This document shows, in pieces, positions 25,654 to 34,489 of a stretch of DNA of 64,000 nucleotides (positions are counted from its first letter, which is position 1; each line of letters opens with the position of its first letter). The stretch is from Bradyrhizobiaceae bacterium (GTDB lineage: Bacteria; Bacteroidota; Ignavibacteria; Kapaibacteriales; Kapaibacteriaceae). The DNA lies in the NCBI GenBank assembly GCA_024103135.1, contig JAGFIZ010000087.1, positions 1 to 64,000 of the forward strand, in the 5' to 3' direction. A program made the translations under genes and the position numbers. The notes under the pieces were generated by a model. That model was not told where the DNA came from. It did no database searches and saw only the letters and a program-made list of their open reading frames with translations.

Positions 25654-26119
25654 GGTTTGAGCTTTCTCAAGTCGATGATGGAATAATCGTTGATGGAATA
25701 ATCAACATTCGGGTGTTCGTTGAATCCAGGGTTACGTTCTTGTAACGACAAGGAAACTCTGCCCCACACGACTGCACAAGATACATTGGCGAACCTGGCA
25801 ATCAAAGTATGGCGTCTGCGTAGTGCCGGGCCGATGTAGTGACCGAAAACTACTCATACACCAGACTATCCATCGGTTCGCCGCTGACATCGACGGTGCT
25901 CCAGGCCGATGCACCGGTGTATGTGTCACCCGAAAACAATGGTACCACGGCTGACCTCGCTCGTAAATCCAGCCCCCGGATACCAGACAACTCAAAACAG
26001 CCCCCACAAAAACCCCCTTTTCCAGACAGCTTCTAACAACGCCCCCTTTCCAGAACAGCCCCTAAAAACGCCCCAGTTATCAATTTTCCAGCCACCGTCG
26101 CCGGAAAGAACCTTTCCCG
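25654..26119. other. Intergenic region with C-rich degenerate repeats
   Basis: No gene recognised. A short minus-strand frame near 25848-25945 (SGDTYTGASAWSTVDV) could be a relic of a secreted protein but has no start. From ~25968 to 26080 the plus strand holds repeated C runs (CAGCCCCC, ACCCCC, CGCCCCC, CAGCCCC) spaced 20-30 nt, several one base off the AGCCCCCT octamer; the minus strand would be G-rich enough for a quadruplex. It precedes the rpoZ promoter. Confidence 0.6.
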
Positions 26120-26127
26120 TATATTTG
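26120..26127 (+). promoter_or_regulatory. -7 box for the rpoZ-coaBC unit
   Basis: TATATTTG is an exact TAnnTTTG match, 26 nt before the rpoZ ATG, which also has AGGAG. No clear -33 TTG was found. Confidence 0.6.
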
Positions 26128-26153
26128 TCGTTCGGTTTAAACTTAGGAGTCAA

Positions 26154-26450
26154 ATGAGCACCTACATCGTTAACCCAGTCGAAGTGCGCATGGAAGAAAG
26201 CGCCAAGGGATCCATCTACGAAAGCATCGTAGCTATGGGGCAACGGTCACGTCAGATTAATGATCAGATTAAGACGCAGATTTATGAGCGTTTGGCGGAC
26301 GTGATTGTGGATTCCGATGAGGCCGAAGGACCAAATCTGGATCAGATCGCCATTAGCAAGGAATTCGATCGTGTGCCTAAGCCAACCTTCCTGGCAATGA
26401 GCGAAATGGTGGGTGGTCAGATTCACGTTAAATCAGAACAAGCTGAATAA
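26154..26450 (+). CDS. RNA polymerase omega subunit-like protein
   Basis: 98 residues. Contains SIYESIVAMGQRSRQIND, the N-terminal omega/Rpb6 helix that clamps the beta-prime C-terminus, then ERLADVIVDSDEAEGPN. The sequence is typical of the short omega-like proteins annotated in Bacteroidota, and its place just before coaBC matches the rpoZ-coaBC order common in bacteria. Good Shine-Dalgarno (AGGAG, spacing 4). An intrinsic terminator follows, so it is partly separated from coaBC. Confidence 0.82.
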   Translation: MSTYIVNPVEVRMEESAKGSIYESIVAMGQRSRQINDQIKTQIYERLADVIVDSDEAEGPNLDQIAISKEFDRVPKPTFLAMSEMVGGQIHVKSEQAE

Positions 26451-26466
26451 CATCGTAACGACTTAC

Positions 26467-26500
26467 AAAAGCCATCCGGTTCACCGAGATGGCTTTTTTT
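26467..26500 (+). terminator. Intrinsic terminator after rpoZ-like gene
   Basis: AAAAGCCATC (26467-26476) pairs with GATGGCTTTT (26488-26497), with inner CGGT/ACCG pairing, followed by T residues to 26500. Confidence 0.8.
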
Positions 26501-26532
26501 GTCTGGAGTCGTTCTTGCGACAACGATACATC

Positions 26533-27858
26533 ATGAACATCGTACTTGGTATCACTGGCTCTGTCTCGGCGTATAAGACGCCATGGCTGGTACGCGACCT
26601 ACAGCGTGCTGGACATACGGTTCGTGTGGTCACCACGGTGAGTGCTACGGAGTTTGTTGCACCGCTTGCCCTTGAAGCTACGAGCAGACATCCTGTTGTC
26701 ACCGACGCATTTGCTGCCGACATTCAGGAAAGGGGCTCCTGGCACGTACACCTGGCCCAGTGGGCCGATGTGATGCTTGTTGCACCGTGTAGTGCGTCGA
26801 CGCTTGCCAAGCTTGCAACGGCTATGTGCGACAATGCTGTGGTACTCGTGGCATGCTCTCTGCCTAAGACTACACCACTGATTGTAGCACCAGCAATGGA
26901 CGCCGACATGTGGCAGTTGCCTGCCACCCAGCGTAATGTGGAGCGCCTTTCTGCCGATGGTATGGTGGTGCTTCAGCCAGAACATGGCGAGTTGTCGTCC
27001 GGCTTGATCGGAAGCGGCAGACTCCCGGAGCTTCATGCGATTGTGGACGTGGTTAACCAACACGACATCACGTCCAACAACAGGCAACGTCCGACCGATG
27101 CTGGCTTAGTAAATGACATTCCTGCTCACGATCAAGATCAATCGTCAATTCCGGAATACACAAAGGATCAACCACGGGCAGTACACGTTGTGATCACCGC
27201 TGGTCCTACCCACGAACCGATTGATGCTGTCCGAAGCATCGTCAACCATAGCACCGGCACGATGGGCTTTGCCCTTGCCCGCGCTGCCGCCGATCGTGGT
27301 GCGCTGGTAACGCTTATCACGGGTCCGGTTAACCTGCCAACTCCGCGTGGTGTGCATCGTGTTGACGTAACCACTGCCCAAGAGATGTACCACAGCGTAC
27401 AGCAACACCGTTCCGCCGATCTGTTTGTGATGGCTGCTGCCGTGGCCGACTTTACACCTGCGCAGCCACAGGACACCAAGATCAAGAAGGACAGCGTGGG
27501 CAGTACGGGGCTAACCCTACAGCTTGTGCCAACCAAGGACATCCTTGCCTCCGTGGGTGCAAACAAACTCCCCCATCAAGTGGTTGTTGGATTTGCATTG
27601 GAAACGGAAAATGTCGTGGAGTATGCACAGAGGAAGCTTGTTGCAAAGAATGCCGACATGATTGTGGCCAATCAGGCTGGCATCGAGCATAGCGGCTTTG
27701 GTCCAGGCATGAATACCATTACACTCGTTACTGCAGATTCCATAGCCCCCTACCCAGCCATGCCAAAGGTTGCATGCGCCGAAGTTGTTGTAGATGCTGC
27801 CTTTGCCATGCTGCAGCAGAAAACCCGTGCTGACTCGTCCTCTAGGCCCACATCATGA
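26533..27858 (+). CDS. coaBC: Bifunctional phosphopantothenoylcysteine decarboxylase/synthase
   Basis: 441 residues from ATG 26533. CoaB joins cysteine to phosphopantothenate with CTP and CoaC decarboxylates the product with FMN, giving phosphopantetheine. The flavin domain shows GITGSVSAYK and the active-site His in HVHLAQWADVMLVAPCSA with the PAMD segment; the synthase domain shows VITAGPTHEPIDAVRSI, NHSTGTMGFALA, and FVMAAAVADFTP. A linker of about 40 residues near 195-235 is polar and longer than usual. The stop overlaps the ABC-F start (ATGA). Confidence 0.95.
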   Translation: MNIVLGITGSVSAYKTPWLVRDLQRAGHTVRVVTTVSATEFVAPLALEATSRHPVVTDAFAADIQERGSWHVHLAQWADVMLVAPCSASTLAKLATAMCDNAVVLVACSLPKTTPLIVAPAMDADMWQLPATQRNVERLSADGMVVLQPEHGELSSGLIGSGRLPELHAIVDVVNQHDITSNNRQRPTDAGLVNDIPAHDQDQSSIPEYTKDQPRAVHVVITAGPTHEPIDAVRSIVNHSTGTMGFALARAAADRGALVTLITGPVNLPTPRGVHRVDVTTAQEMYHSVQQHRSADLFVMAAAVADFTPAQPQDTKIKKDSVGSTGLTLQLVPTKDILASVGANKLPHQVVVGFALETENVVEYAQRKLVAKNADMIVANQAGIEHSGFGPGMNTITLVTADSIAPYPAMPKVACAEVVVDAAFAMLQQKTRADSSSRPTS

Positions 27859-29879
27859 TTACCCTTCAAAACGTAGAAATGGATCTTGGCACACGCATGC
27901 TGTTCAAGAACGTAAGCTTCTTGTTACAGCGTGGCGATCGTGTGGGTCTGGTTGGTCGGAATGGGGCTGGGAAGAGCACCATGCTTGGTGTGATCCATGG
28001 CGACAGGACGGCAACAGGCGGAGAGATTCACAAGCAGAACAACATTCGCATTGGACTGTTGAGTCAGGACCTGACGGTCGACGTGGGTCTTTCACTCCGC
28101 GAAACGGCAACCCATGCTTTCGACGAAGTGCTGCTGATCCAAGCACGCATCGACGAGTTGCATAAGGAGATCGACAGCCGTACGGACTATGACAGTGACG
28201 ACTACATGGCAACCGTACAGCGATTGACGGATGCCCACGAGCAGTTTGAACGGCGTGGTGGCTTTACCATGCATGCTAGTATCGAACGAGTGCTAACTGG
28301 CCTTGGCTTCGAAGCACAAGACCTGGATAAGCCGCTCACAAGCTTCTCTGGAGGTTGGCAAATGCGTGCCGAGCTGGGGAAGCTGCTCTTGAGTAAGCCT
28401 GACGCTCTGTTGCTTGACGAACCAACCAACCACTTGGACATCGAAAGTGTTCAATGGTTGGAAGAGTTCTTGCGAGAGTACGAAGGCGTAGTCGTCCTAG
28501 TCTCTCACGACCGAACCTTCCTTGACAACGTCACCAACCGCACGATCGAGATCACGCCGTTGCGCGTGTATGATGTGCCGGCAGCGTATAGCGACTACGA
28601 GCAACTTCGTGACGAACGTTTGGAACAGCAGCGAGCTGCATCCGTTCGTCAGGCACGCGAGCGCGCACATGCACAGAAGTTCATCGACAGGTTTCGGTAT
28701 AAGTCATCCCTTGCGTCACGTGTCCAGAGCCGCATCAAGCAGTTGCAGAAGATCGAGCTCGTAGAGGTCGACACACTCGACACCGCCTCCATGCACTTCC
28801 ACTTTCCGCCAGCACCTCGGTCTGGACGAGTAGTTGTGGAGTGTACCAATGTTGTGAAGGACTACGGTGCCAAGCACGTACTCAAAGGCGTCGACTTTGT
28901 CCTGGAGCGTGGCGAGAAGGTTGCCTTCCTCGGGAAAAACGGCGAAGGCAAGTCAACCCTTAGCAAGATCATCATCCAGCAAGAATCCGTTACCCGTGGC
29001 GAAGTCAAACATGGCTATGGCGTGAGCTTTGGGTATTACGCACAGCAGCAAGCCGACTTGCTTGCCGGACAGCATACGGTGTTGGAGTCGCTTGAGAAGG
29101 CAGCCCCTCCGGAGATGCGCGCTCGCGTCCGCTCATTGCTCGGTGCCTTCTTGTTTAGCGGCGACGATGTGAACAAGCGCGTGAGCGTGCTATCAGGTGG
29201 CGAGAAGAGTCGCCTTGCCCTTGCCCGCTTACTGCTTCAGCCAGTGAACCTACTTGTACTTGACGAGCCGACGAATCACCTGGACATGCTCAGCAAGGAA
29301 GTGCTTAAGCAGGCACTGATGGAGTACGATGGCGCCATGATCGTGGTCAGCCACGACAGAGACTTCCTGGACGGTCTCACTGACCGTGTGATCATCTTCA
29401 AACATGGGAAAACGCGTGAGGTTATCGGCGACTATGAGGACGCTTATCGTAGCGTCACCACCATAGAATCCAGCAACTCCACCATTAACGGCAACGCAAC
29501 AATCAACGATGGATCAAGCCCCTTTCCATCATCCAGCAGTGTTACGAACAGCACCTCGAACACTGCCTCTACGTCGGCCGGCAACGGCAATTCATCGCCA
29601 CGGCACACGTCCGATGCACTTTCGCGTGAGGAGCAGAAAGCGCGTGCTAGGGAGCGCAAGAAACTTGAGCAGCGCGTGGTTGACATTGAGCGACAGATCA
29701 CGGTGCAGGAGAAGACCATCGCCGAGTGTGAAACAGCATTGGCCGATCCGGACTTGTACAAGGATCCCGTGCTACAGCACAAAACCACAACGCGCTATGA
29801 AACCGCCCGGACACTTCTAAGCTCTCTCATGGCTGAATGGGAAACAGTTCAAGAAACATTGGAGAAAGAATCGTCATGA
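27855..29879 (+). CDS. ABC-F family ATPase
   Basis: 674 residues, two ABC cassettes in one chain and no membrane domain. ABC-F proteins act on the ribosome (translation rescue, antibiotic protection) in the Uup/EttA/YheS branches. First cassette: VGRNGAGKST, signature FSGGWQ, LLDEPTNHLD; second: LGKNGEGKST, LSGGEKSRLALA, VLDEPTNHLD. The inter-domain linker (QRAASVRQARERAHAQ) is basic and helical. A Ser/Asn-rich spacer (residues ~535-590) precedes a C-terminal coiled coil like that of Uup. Coupled at both ends by ATGA overlaps to coaBC and the SIMPL gene. Confidence 0.92.
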   Translation: MITLQNVEMDLGTRMLFKNVSFLLQRGDRVGLVGRNGAGKSTMLGVIHGDRTATGGEIHKQNNIRIGLLSQDLTVDVGLSLRETATHAFDEVLLIQARIDELHKEIDSRTDYDSDDYMATVQRLTDAHEQFERRGGFTMHASIERVLTGLGFEAQDLDKPLTSFSGGWQMRAELGKLLLSKPDALLLDEPTNHLDIESVQWLEEFLREYEGVVVLVSHDRTFLDNVTNRTIEITPLRVYDVPAAYSDYEQLRDERLEQQRAASVRQARERAHAQKFIDRFRYKSSLASRVQSRIKQLQKIELVEVDTLDTASMHFHFPPAPRSGRVVVECTNVVKDYGAKHVLKGVDFVLERGEKVAFLGKNGEGKSTLSKIIIQQESVTRGEVKHGYGVSFGYYAQQQADLLAGQHTVLESLEKAAPPEMRARVRSLLGAFLFSGDDVNKRVSVLSGGEKSRLALARLLLQPVNLLVLDEPTNHLDMLSKEVLKQALMEYDGAMIVVSHDRDFLDGLTDRVIIFKHGKTREVIGDYEDAYRSVTTIESSNSTINGNATINDGSSPFPSSSSVTNSTSNTASTSAGNGNSSPRHTSDALSREEQKARARERKKLEQRVVDIERQITVQEKTIAECETALADPDLYKDPVLQHKTTTRYETARTLLSSLMAEWETVQETLEKESS

Positions 29880-30574
29880 GAACCCTGCTTGTTGCCTTGT
29901 TGTTAGGGGGCTTGGTATCTGTATCAATGCAAGCCCAATACGTCGATACTCGTCGCCTGATCAACGTGTCGGGTGAAGCCAGTGCAAGCGTCGTACCTGA
30001 CCATGCCGTGGTGAGCATCGGCGTCGAGACGTCGGGCCTGGACATCGCCAAGCTTAAGGCCAGCAACGATCAAAAGGTCCGCGCTCTGCTCGATGGCGTC
30101 AAGGGCCTAGGCATTCCAGCAAAGGATGTGCAGACGTCAAGACTGAGCATCGACCCCGTCTACGACTATAGCAACGGCAAGCAGGAACTGCTTCGATATC
30201 GCATGATCAACATCGTTACGATAGTTGTCAAGGATCTCTCGAAGGTCGAGCACGTTGTAAACGTTGGTGTTGCCAGTGGCAGCAACATGCTCCAAGGACT
30301 AGCCTTCCGTTCAAGTAAGGAGCAATCACTCCGCGACAGTCTACGCATTGCCGCAGTAGTTAACGCCAAGACTCGTGCAACGGCACTCGTCGAAGCAGTT
30401 GGATCACAGCTAGGCAAGGTGGTGACCATCAATCAGGTGGCCAATCACCAACGTGAGTACAACACGTATATGATGGCTAAGTCAAGCCGGGCCGACGAAG
30501 GCGGCACACCCATCGAGGCAGGAGAGCTGGAGATTACGGAACGGGTCGACGTGACGTTCTACGTCGAAGGATAG
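29876..30574 (+). CDS. SIMPL-domain (DUF541) periplasmic protein
   Basis: 232 residues from ATG 29876, overlapping the ABC-F stop by 4 nt. Signal peptide (TLLVALLLGGLVSVSMQAQ), then the SIMPL domain: INVSGEASASVVPDHAVVSI, QKVRALLDGVKGLGIP, VQTSRLSIDPVYDY, ending FYVEG. SIMPL proteins (BP26, YggE) form ring-shaped oligomers in the periplasm and are linked to oxidative stress; function is otherwise unclear. Octamer AGGGGGCT at 29905 lies in the signal-peptide codons. Confidence 0.88.
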   Translation: MRTLLVALLLGGLVSVSMQAQYVDTRRLINVSGEASASVVPDHAVVSIGVETSGLDIAKLKASNDQKVRALLDGVKGLGIPAKDVQTSRLSIDPVYDYSNGKQELLRYRMINIVTIVVKDLSKVEHVVNVGVASGSNMLQGLAFRSSKEQSLRDSLRIAAVVNAKTRATALVEAVGSQLGKVVTINQVANHQREYNTYMMAKSSRADEGGTPIEAGELEITERVDVTFYVEG

Positions 30575-30659
30575 GCCACACATTACACATCAGCAGGTGT
30601 TGTGCTGTCTCACGGATGGACCAACACGAGCAACCGTCGCTCTAGAAGGTGTACAAGCG

Positions 30660-31604
30660 TCAACGGTGACCAAGGCCAACGTTGACGTTCATCCCGTTGG
30701 CCTTGGCATGTTCTACGAACATCTGGATCTTGGACACCAGCGTATCCATTGACTTTCTAAAGGATTCATCGTAGAGCACGGCATTAAGTAGACTACGGTT
30801 GGTCTTGACCTCGGTAACAATGCCATTGATGGAGGCAATCATACTGTCGGCCTGTACGATCACCCGATTGCCATTGCTTACAACACCTTCCAGTTCCGTA
30901 AGGCGACTGTCGAGCTTATTGAGTACGGATGTAAGTTTTGGCTCAGATGTGTTCACAACACGGCGGACATCGACCAAGGCACCTTTCAGCTCAGTGATTG
31001 AGGTAGAGAGCGTGGCTTGGTGCTGTTGTAACCAAACACGTGCATCATGAGCAAGAACAGCTCCGTCAGCAGCAATGGACTTAAGGTTTGTTGCTAGCGT
31101 ACCATCGGCCATGAGGGAATTCAGAGCTGCAGTGACGGTATCAAGACGACGAAGCAACGTCACCAGCTCACCACTCACGTCACCCACAATAGTTACCAAG
31201 CCCCCTACATCAATCGCCGCTCTACCGGGCAGTGGTTTGGAGGGATCAAGTGGCGTTGTGGAAGTGCCTGGGAAGATTTCGAGTTTTTTGCCGCCGGTAA
31301 TCTCCAGGATGCTCACGAGGGCATGTGCATCGGCATGCAGGTCGTCGGCCCTATCTACCTCGACGGTTGCCATCACCTTGTCGGCATGCGGTTCCACGCC
31401 AACGACCTTACCACGTTTTACGCCGTTAACAACGACGGGCGATCCCTGCTCAAGACCACCGCTACTTTGCAACAGCACATGCAGCGTCTGCACGTTGGCA
31501 GAAAACGAGCAACCCTTGCCGAGGAGGATCCCCACAATCAACAGTGCAGCACCAACAATGCTTACAAGACCTACAGCAAATTCTGTCCGACGCGTTTCTT
31601 CCAT
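30660..31604 (-). CDS. MCE/MlaD-family lipid-transport protein
   Basis: 314 residues. One N-terminal helix (VGLVSIVGAALLIVGILLG), then the MCE domain (VLLQSSGGLEQGSPVVVNGV, KRGKVVGVEPHADKVMATVEVD), then a long helical tail with heptads (LRRLDTVTAAL, LNKLDSRLTELEGVV). MCE proteins form hexamers that shuttle phospholipids between membranes with an ABC transporter; the usual mlaE and mlaF neighbours are absent here. ATG at 31604 is preferred to 31610 because the TAGTTTTG box would start transcription near 31606. Confidence 0.88.
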   Translation of the reverse strand: MEETRRTEFAVGLVSIVGAALLIVGILLGKGCSFSANVQTLHVLLQSSGGLEQGSPVVVNGVKRGKVVGVEPHADKVMATVEVDRADDLHADAHALVSILEITGGKKLEIFPGTSTTPLDPSKPLPGRAAIDVGGLVTIVGDVSGELVTLLRRLDTVTAALNSLMADGTLATNLKSIAADGAVLAHDARVWLQQHQATLSTSITELKGALVDVRRVVNTSEPKLTSVLNKLDSRLTELEGVVSNGNRVIVQADSMIASINGIVTEVKTNRSLLNAVLYDESFRKSMDTLVSKIQMFVEHAKANGMNVNVGLGHR

Positions 31605-31611
31605 AAGCATG

Positions 31612-31619
31612 CAAAACTA
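31612..31619 (-). promoter_or_regulatory. -7 box for the MCE gene
   Basis: Minus strand reads TAGTTTTG, exact TAnnTTTG, 8 nt before the ATG at 31604. Implies a leaderless transcript. Confidence 0.5.
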
Positions 31620-31732
31620 CGTTAGCACAGGCCGACTGCGTTGCATATCCGTTTGCTTACCACGCAACCACGAAGGTGAAGTCTATGTGTGGATGCCTTG
31701 GCCGTGTATGAACAGGTGACGGTACCGGCTAC

Positions 31733-32134
31733 TTAGAACGGAACGTCGTCGGAGGTATGGGCTTTGTCAACCTCGCCGTTTACTCCCGGACCATCATGCT
31801 TACGAGCATCAAGTAAGAGGATGTTGTCGGCAACGATTTCGGTAACGGATCGCTTGTTACCTTCCTTGTCGTCATACTGTCGATTCTGGATCTTCCCTTC
31901 CACGTAGACGCGTGATCCACGATGCACTAATCGTTCGACAACATCGGCCAGGCCACGCCATGCGATAACGGTATGCCAATCGGTCTGCTCTTGTAGTGCC
32001 CCCTCCTTGTCCTTCCACGTCTCCGTCGTCGCCATACGGAACTGTGCTACCTTGATACCAGTGTTGGTGAAGTTCACGTCGGGATCCTTTCCCACGTTAC
32101 CAATCAGCATTGCTTTGTTGAGCGTACGAGACAT
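31733..32134 (-). CDS. ssb: Single-stranded DNA-binding protein
   Basis: 133 residues, one OB fold: NKAMLIGNVGKDPDVNFTNTG, VAQFRMATTETW, TDWHTVIAWRGLADVVERLV, GSRVYVEGKI, EIVADNILLLDAR, and the acidic C-terminal tip DDVPF that recruits partner proteins. The linker is short (about 20 residues) compared with E. coli SSB. The start is supported by GGGAGG (spacing 7). Stands alone, upstream of the MCE gene on the same strand by 123 nt. Confidence 0.95.
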   Translation of the reverse strand: MSRTLNKAMLIGNVGKDPDVNFTNTGIKVAQFRMATTETWKDKEGALQEQTDWHTVIAWRGLADVVERLVHRGSRVYVEGKIQNRQYDDKEGNKRSVTEIVADNILLLDARKHDGPGVNGEVDKAHTSDDVPF

Positions 32135-32271
32135 GGCATACCTCCCTGAGTTTCACCGACCATCGTATGTGGTGCGATGTTTTGTCGAATATAGTGAGCA
32201 ACCTCACCCGCTGTACCACACTTGTAGCATTTCCAGTAAAAAACGTGACATGTTTGTGTATGAACTGTACC

Positions 32272-33009
32272 ATGACTGTCGACTCAGTGACGTATGCGGT
32301 GGACCTCTCGCAACCTGCCGACATTACCATCCCCGTAGCGCCGGCCCCTACGGTCAACGCCTTCCATCTTCCACCGGCATCATTCGAACCGTTCCGCATG
32401 GGAACGTTTGTAGGAAGTGTCGAACAGGGTGGACCAGTACGATGTGACGTCGTAACCCTTGCGCCTCACGGCAATGGCACGCACACGGAATGTGTTGGTC
32501 ACATCGCCGGCAGCAGCTACAGTCTTCGCCGAACGCTCACATCGTATCTGGGCATGGCTCAGCTTGTTAGTGTTGATCTTGTGAATGCCGATAAGGGGCT
32601 GATGGTTTCGCTGGATGCTCTCCGGCAGTCAACATCCACCATCAACGCACCCGTCCTCATCATCAGAACCTTGCCTAATCCCGTTGCCAAGCGCACCATG
32701 CAGTGGTCGGGTGCCGAGCCGCCGTACATCCACCCGGATGCCATGCAGTGGATTGTTGACCAAGGTGTAGAACACCTTGTGGTAGACCTGCCAAGCGTAG
32801 ATCCGGAAGAGGACGGTGGAGCCTTGCTCTCACACCACATCTTTTGGCAATGGCCAGATGCGCCTCGGGTCGGCAGTACCATTACCGAACTGGTGTACGT
32901 ACCCAACACACTTGCGGACGGGATGTATGGTGTGAGCTTTGGCATAGCACCGTTCGACGCCGACGCAGCACCAAGCACGATAACGCTCTATCCGGCTGCC
33001 GTGCTGTAA
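32272..33009 (+). CDS. Cyclase family protein (kynurenine formamidase-like)
   Basis: 245 residues. The cyclase/KynB fold hydrolyses amides or cyclises polyketides using a Zn site in HxGTHxDxxxH. Here it reads APHGNGTHTECVGHI, so the Asp of the family motif is Glu. VIRTLP-like and LVVDLPSVDPEEDGG with later HHIFW match the rest of the fold. ATG 32272 chosen; upstream ATGs at 32167 and 32260 give no better context. The substrate is unknown; no tryptophan-degradation gene is nearby. Confidence 0.82.
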   Translation: MTVDSVTYAVDLSQPADITIPVAPAPTVNAFHLPPASFEPFRMGTFVGSVEQGGPVRCDVVTLAPHGNGTHTECVGHIAGSSYSLRRTLTSYLGMAQLVSVDLVNADKGLMVSLDALRQSTSTINAPVLIIRTLPNPVAKRTMQWSGAEPPYIHPDAMQWIVDQGVEHLVVDLPSVDPEEDGGALLSHHIFWQWPDAPRVGSTITELVYVPNTLADGMYGVSFGIAPFDADAAPSTITLYPAAVL

Positions 33010-33082
33010 GGTGTAGTGACGGACTGCATAGCAGCGTTTTGCAAGCCTCGTCGAGGGCATCTGTTGTCACCCCTTTCATAAA

Positions 33083-33195
33083 CGTAGGGCTTCCTTCAAT
33101 CAACGCTTGCAATGCATCCACGCATCGCTTGCCACCCTTACTACCGGCGTAGGGCTCCTTCAATCGACACTTGCAATGCATCCTTGCATCGCTTG
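33083..33195. repeat. 65-bp tandem duplication at a convergent junction
   Basis: Two copies beginning CGTAGGGCT at 33083 and 33148 and ending GCATCGCTTGC, each containing CTTGCAATGCATCC. Lies between the convergent cyclase and sigma-54 activator genes. Confidence 0.75.
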
Positions 33196-33206
33196 CTGGC
33201 AGCACC

Positions 33207-33238
33207 AAAAAGAAAAGGCCTCCTGCAAGCAAGAGGCC
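33207..33238 (-). terminator. Intrinsic terminator of the patatin-to-activator operon
   Basis: Minus strand: GGCCTC, 10-nt loop, GAGGCC (33238 to 33217), then TTTTCTTTTT. Located 36 nt beyond the activator stop. Confidence 0.75.
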
Positions 33239-33273
33239 ATCAATTGCGATTGTCGGCAAAGTATTTTCTAGCG

Positions 33274-34464
33274 TCAGTTCAAGCCGAACTCATCAATCTT
33301 TCTGTACAGCGTCCGCTCGCTGATACCAAGCAACTTAGCTGCCTCACGACGCTTACCTTGAGCCTTACGCAGAGCAAGTTCGATGGCCACCTTCTCGATG
33401 CGTTCGAGGTTCAACTCGTCGTCACCAATCATGCTCTTAGGAGTATGTCCATTAGATGCTGCCGATTCATCACCGACCGTATAGCCATTGGTTTGCTGTG
33501 GTTCAAAGGTCATCGAAAGCAAGTGCCTTAGCACGTTCTTCATTTCGCTCACATCGGCCGTGAGCTGTAGCATGGATTTGTACAACATAGTAGCGTCGAT
33601 TGAATCTGGCGTGGTTGGCACTTCCGACATGCGTACCAACGCCGTAGATGATTGAGGAAATTCTGGTTCTGGGTTCAAGTATGGCTCGACCATGCGTGCC
33701 GTAATCTTCTTGCCACGTTCGAGAGCGATGACGGTTTCGACAACATTGCGCAGTTCGCGTACGTTGCCAGGCCACGGTTGCATTTCCAGCAGCCGTAGGG
33801 CCTCGTCGTCGATCCCCTCGTACACATAGCCTGCCTTTGCACTGGCACGCGTTCCGAAGAACTCGACCAACCGTGGGATATCGGTCGGATGCTGGCGCAG
33901 CGGCGGTAGGTGGATGTTTACACTGTTCAATCGGTAGAACAAGTCCTGACGGAAACGTCCTTGTTTGACTTCGTACTGGAGGTCGCGATTGGTTGCTGCG
34001 ATTACGCGTACGTCGACCTGTTGTACCGTCGACGAGCCAAGCCGAGAGAACTCGCCGCTCTCAAGAATGCGCAGCAACTTTACCTGCGTACCTATTGGCA
34101 TCTCGCCAATCTCGTCCAGAAAAATGGTGCCTCTATCGGCTGCTTCGAAAAAGCCCTTACGCTTCTCGTCAGCCCCCGTATAGGCGCCCTTCTCTGCACC
34201 AAACAATTCGCTCTCAAGCAACGTTTCGGGTATTGCTCCGCAGTTCACGCTCACGAACGGGTATCGCTTGCGCATGCTCATTGCATGGAGCGATTGCGCA
34301 AAGACTTCCTTACCTGTCCCCGTTTCACCCGTAAGCAGAACCGTAAGATCGGTAGGTGCAACCTGCACGAGCTTGGCCATGGTCGTTGCCATGGGTAGAC
34401 TCTCGCCTACCAGACCAAAACGCTGCTCCAGTTGCTGTAAGATGTCTGTGCTTAACGCTGGCAT
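33274..34464 (-). CDS. Sigma-54-dependent transcriptional activator
   Basis: 396 residues from ATG 34464. It begins almost directly with the AAA+ domain: Walker [20 protein letters not shown], the sigma-54 loop GAYTGA (usually GAFTGA), Walker [11 protein letters not shown], and [10 protein letters not shown] with arginine fingers. The C-terminus has a Fis-type helix-turn-helix ([20 protein letters not shown]). There is no receiver or sensor domain, so it resembles constitutively active or partner-controlled activators. The region between (about 245-345) is variable. Last gene of a four-gene minus-strand operon. Confidence 0.93.
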   Translation of the reverse strand: MPALSTDILQQLEQRFGLVGESLPMATTMAKLVQVAPTDLTVLLTGETGTGKEVFAQSLHAMSMRKRYPFVSVNCGAIPETLLESELFGAEKGAYTGADEKRKGFFEAADRGTIFLDEIGEMPIGTQVKLLRILESGEFSRLGSSTVQQVDVRVIAATNRDLQYEVKQGRFRQDLFYRLNSVNIHLPPLRQHPTDIPRLVEFFGTRASAKAGYVYEGIDDEALRLLEMQPWPGNVRELRNVVETVIALERGKKITARMVEPYLNPEPEFPQSSTALVRMSEVPTTPDSIDATMLYKSMLQLTADVSEMKNVLRHLLSMTFEPQQTNGYTVGDESAASNGHTPKSMIGDDELNLERIEKVAIELALRKAQGKRREAAKLLGISERTLYRKIDEFGLN

Positions 34465-34489
34465 GGTGTACTGACCTCTCCAGTGCCAA

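Noticed and set aside
25848-25945. Minus-strand reading SGDTYTGASAWSTVDV
   Set aside because: Could be a protein relic, but it has no start and no recognisable family.
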